Assembly: GCA_041920215.1 (NCBI GenBank) | Contig: JAYRSJ010000017.1 | Coordinates: 35,887 to 99,886 of the forward strand | Length of the DNA stretch: 64,000 nucleotides | Direction of reading: 5' to 3' | From: JAYRSJ01 sp041920215 | Lineage (GTDB): Bacteria > Pseudomonadota > Gammaproteobacteria > Burkholderiales > Burkholderiaceae_C | Shown: positions 62,902 through 64,000 of the stretch, piece after piece | Layout: each line of letters opens with the position of its first letter | How positions within the stretch are numbered: the stretch's first letter is position 1 | Notes under the pieces: generated by a model | Told to the model about the DNA's origin: nothing | Databases searched by the model: none | The model's input: the letters and a program-made list of their open reading frames with translations, nothing else | Translations under genes and position numbers: made by a program

Positions 62902-63857
62902 TGCATGCCTCCACCCTGCCCGCCCGCTTCATCGACTCCCACACCGGCGGCGAGCCGACCCGGCTGTTGATCAGCGGCGGCCCCGATCTGGGGCGCGGCA
63001 CCATGGCCCAGCGCCTGCAGCGCCTGCGCGAGGAGCACGACCACTGGCGCCGCGCCCTGGTCAACGAACCGCGCGGCTCCGAGGTCATCGTCGGCGCACT
63101 GCTGTGCGAGCCCGAGCTGCCCGACAGTGCGGCCGGCGTGATCTTCTTCAACAACGTCGGCTACCTGGGCATGTGCGGCCACGGCAGCATCGGCCTGGTC
63201 GCCACGCTGGCGTGGCTGGGTCGCCTGGGCCCGGGCAGACACTGGATAGAAACGCCGGTAGGCCGGGTCGGCGCCACGCTGCACGAGGACGGCATGGTCA
63301 GCATCGCCAATGTGCCGGCCTACCGCCATGCAGCACGGGTGGCGGTGACCCTGAACGGGCGTCAGCTGCATGGCGACGTGGCCTGGGGCGGCAACTGGTT
63401 CTTCCTGTGCGACGACCATGGGCTTGCGCTGGACGCCAGCCAGATCGAGTCCCTGACCGACTATGCCTGGGCCCTGCGCCAGGCCCTCAGCGAGCAGGGT
63501 GTGTGCGGTGCTGCGGGGGCAGAGATCGACCATATCGAGCTGCTGGGCCCGCCGGCCACGGCCGGCAACCAGGGGCGCAACTTCGTGCTGTGCCCGGGCC
63601 GCGCCTACGACCGCTCGCCCTGCGGCACCGGCACCAGCGCCAAGATCGCCTGCCTGGCGGCCGACGGCAAGCTGGCGCCGGGCGAGCTGTGGCGCCAGGA
63701 AAGCATCATCGGCAGCGTGTTCGAGGCCAGCTACCGGCTGGACGACGCGGGCCAGGTCCTGCCGACGGTGCGCGGCCGCGCCCACATGACGCTGGATGCC
63801 CAGCTGCTGTTCGAGCCGGATGACGCCTTGGCCTGGGGCTTCGGAAGCGGCCGGTGA
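62901..63857 (+). CDS. Proline racemase-family enzyme, probable 4-hydroxyproline 2-epimerase
   Basis: A 318-residue member of the proline racemase family. Both catalytic cysteines are present, Cys92 in MCGHGSIG and Cys241 in DRSPCGTGTSAK, which points to a racemase or epimerase rather than the trans-3-hydroxyproline dehydratase (where the first is Thr). FIDSHTGGEPTRLL opens the domain. Conversion of trans-4-hydroxy-L-proline to cis-4-hydroxy-D-proline is the likely reaction given the adjacent FAD oxidoreductase gene and GntR regulator. Confidence 0.85.
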   Translation: MHASTLPARFIDSHTGGEPTRLLISGGPDLGRGTMAQRLQRLREEHDHWRRALVNEPRGSEVIVGALLCEPELPDSAAGVIFFNNVGYLGMCGHGSIGLVATLAWLGRLGPGRHWIETPVGRVGATLHEDGMVSIANVPAYRHAARVAVTLNGRQLHGDVAWGGNWFFLCDDHGLALDASQIESLTDYAWALRQALSEQGVCGAAGAEIDHIELLGPPATAGNQGRNFVLCPGRAYDRSPCGTGTSAKIACLAADGKLAPGELWRQESIIGSVFEASYRLDDAGQVLPTVRGRAHMTLDAQLLFEPDDALAWGFGSGR

Positions 63858-64000
63858 ATATACCGCGGAGCGGACGCACGGCCGATGTGCTGATCGTCGG
63901 CGCCGGCATCGTCGGCGCCGCCTGCGCCCGTGCCTTCGCACGCGAGGGACTGAGCGTCGCGGTCATCGACACCGCTGAGCCGGGCGGTGGCGCCACCGCC
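63854..64000 (+). CDS. FAD-dependent oxidoreductase, 3' end outside window (probable D-hydroxyproline/D-amino acid dehydrogenase)
   Basis: Only the first 49 codons are visible. They hold an ADP-binding Rossmann start, DVLIVGAGIVGAACARAFA, followed by GLSVAVID, typical of DadA-type FAD oxidoreductases. Start is GTG 63854, overlapping the previous stop (GTGA). In known hydroxyproline pathways a D-hydroxyproline dehydrogenase of this kind follows the epimerase; that assignment here is from context. Confidence 0.75.
   Translation, partial: MNIPRSGRTADVLIVGAGIVGAACARAFAREGLSVAVIDTAEPGGGATA

Overview
The window is about 64 kb of high-GC chromosome from a betaproteobacterium. The gene content and order fit Burkholderiales, most likely the Roseateles/Pelomonas/Paucibacter group. 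That placement rests on protein character and conserved neighbourhoods (lpxL-lpxL-dapF facing metK, ahcY-tlyA-metF, def-fmt-htpX, LysM-dprA-smg, pgk-pyk-fba-pur); no database search was possible. Coding density is high, genes are tightly packed with many 4-base start/stop overlaps, and I saw no rRNA, tRNA, CRISPR array or recognisable transposase.

Layout. 1-2.4 kb: dapF (cut by the window edge) and two lipid A-type acyltransferases on the minus strand, divergent from metK. 2.4-11.4 kb: S-adenosylmethionine cycle genes (metK with a structured leader; ahcY behind an S-adenosylhomocysteine riboswitch; tlyA; metF), interrupted by a two-component/c-di-GMP pair and a HAD phosphatase. 11.5-14.3 kb: ompW, then a short AT-richer island with two small secreted proteins and a small membrane-protein gene split by an in-frame TGA. 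14.3-24.5 kb: truD, pepQ, two separate 5-formyltetrahydrofolate cyclo-ligase genes around a DUF2917/LysR pair, then slt, an NDUFA9-like reductase, a glutathione transferase and cca. 24.5-32.2 kb: a secreted metzincin protease with PPC and PKD domains, a MidA/NDUFAF7-like methyltransferase coupled to a PAS-GGDEF-EAL protein, and a tsaB-rimI-udg operon. 32.3-41.7 kb: dacB, an SGNH-like lipoprotein, sua5, purK, purE, a thioredoxin-TPR protein, a TPR protein, purC and fba.

41.9-49.3 kb: an unusual HTH/GHKL-ATPase/STAS-like fusion protein placed convergently between fba and pyk, then maeB, pgk and azlCD. 49.3-56.2 kb: a GIN-repeat protein, a lipoprotein, htpX-fmt-def, and divergently LysM-dprA-smg. 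56.2-62 kb: a DUF1631 protein, secF, secD and yajC, with an intrinsic terminator between yajC and secD. 62.1-64 kb: the start of a probable hydroxyproline catabolic operon (GntR regulator, 4-hydroxyproline 2-epimerase, FAD oxidoreductase) behind a near-consensus sigma-70 promoter; the operon runs off the window.

Most of this is housekeeping. The best leads for something less described are the structured metK leader, the HTH-ATPase-STAS-like fusion gene, the palindromic element inserted in frame in purK, the interrupted island gene, the SGNH lipoprotein with a substituted nucleophile motif, and the terminator inside the yajC-secDF cluster.
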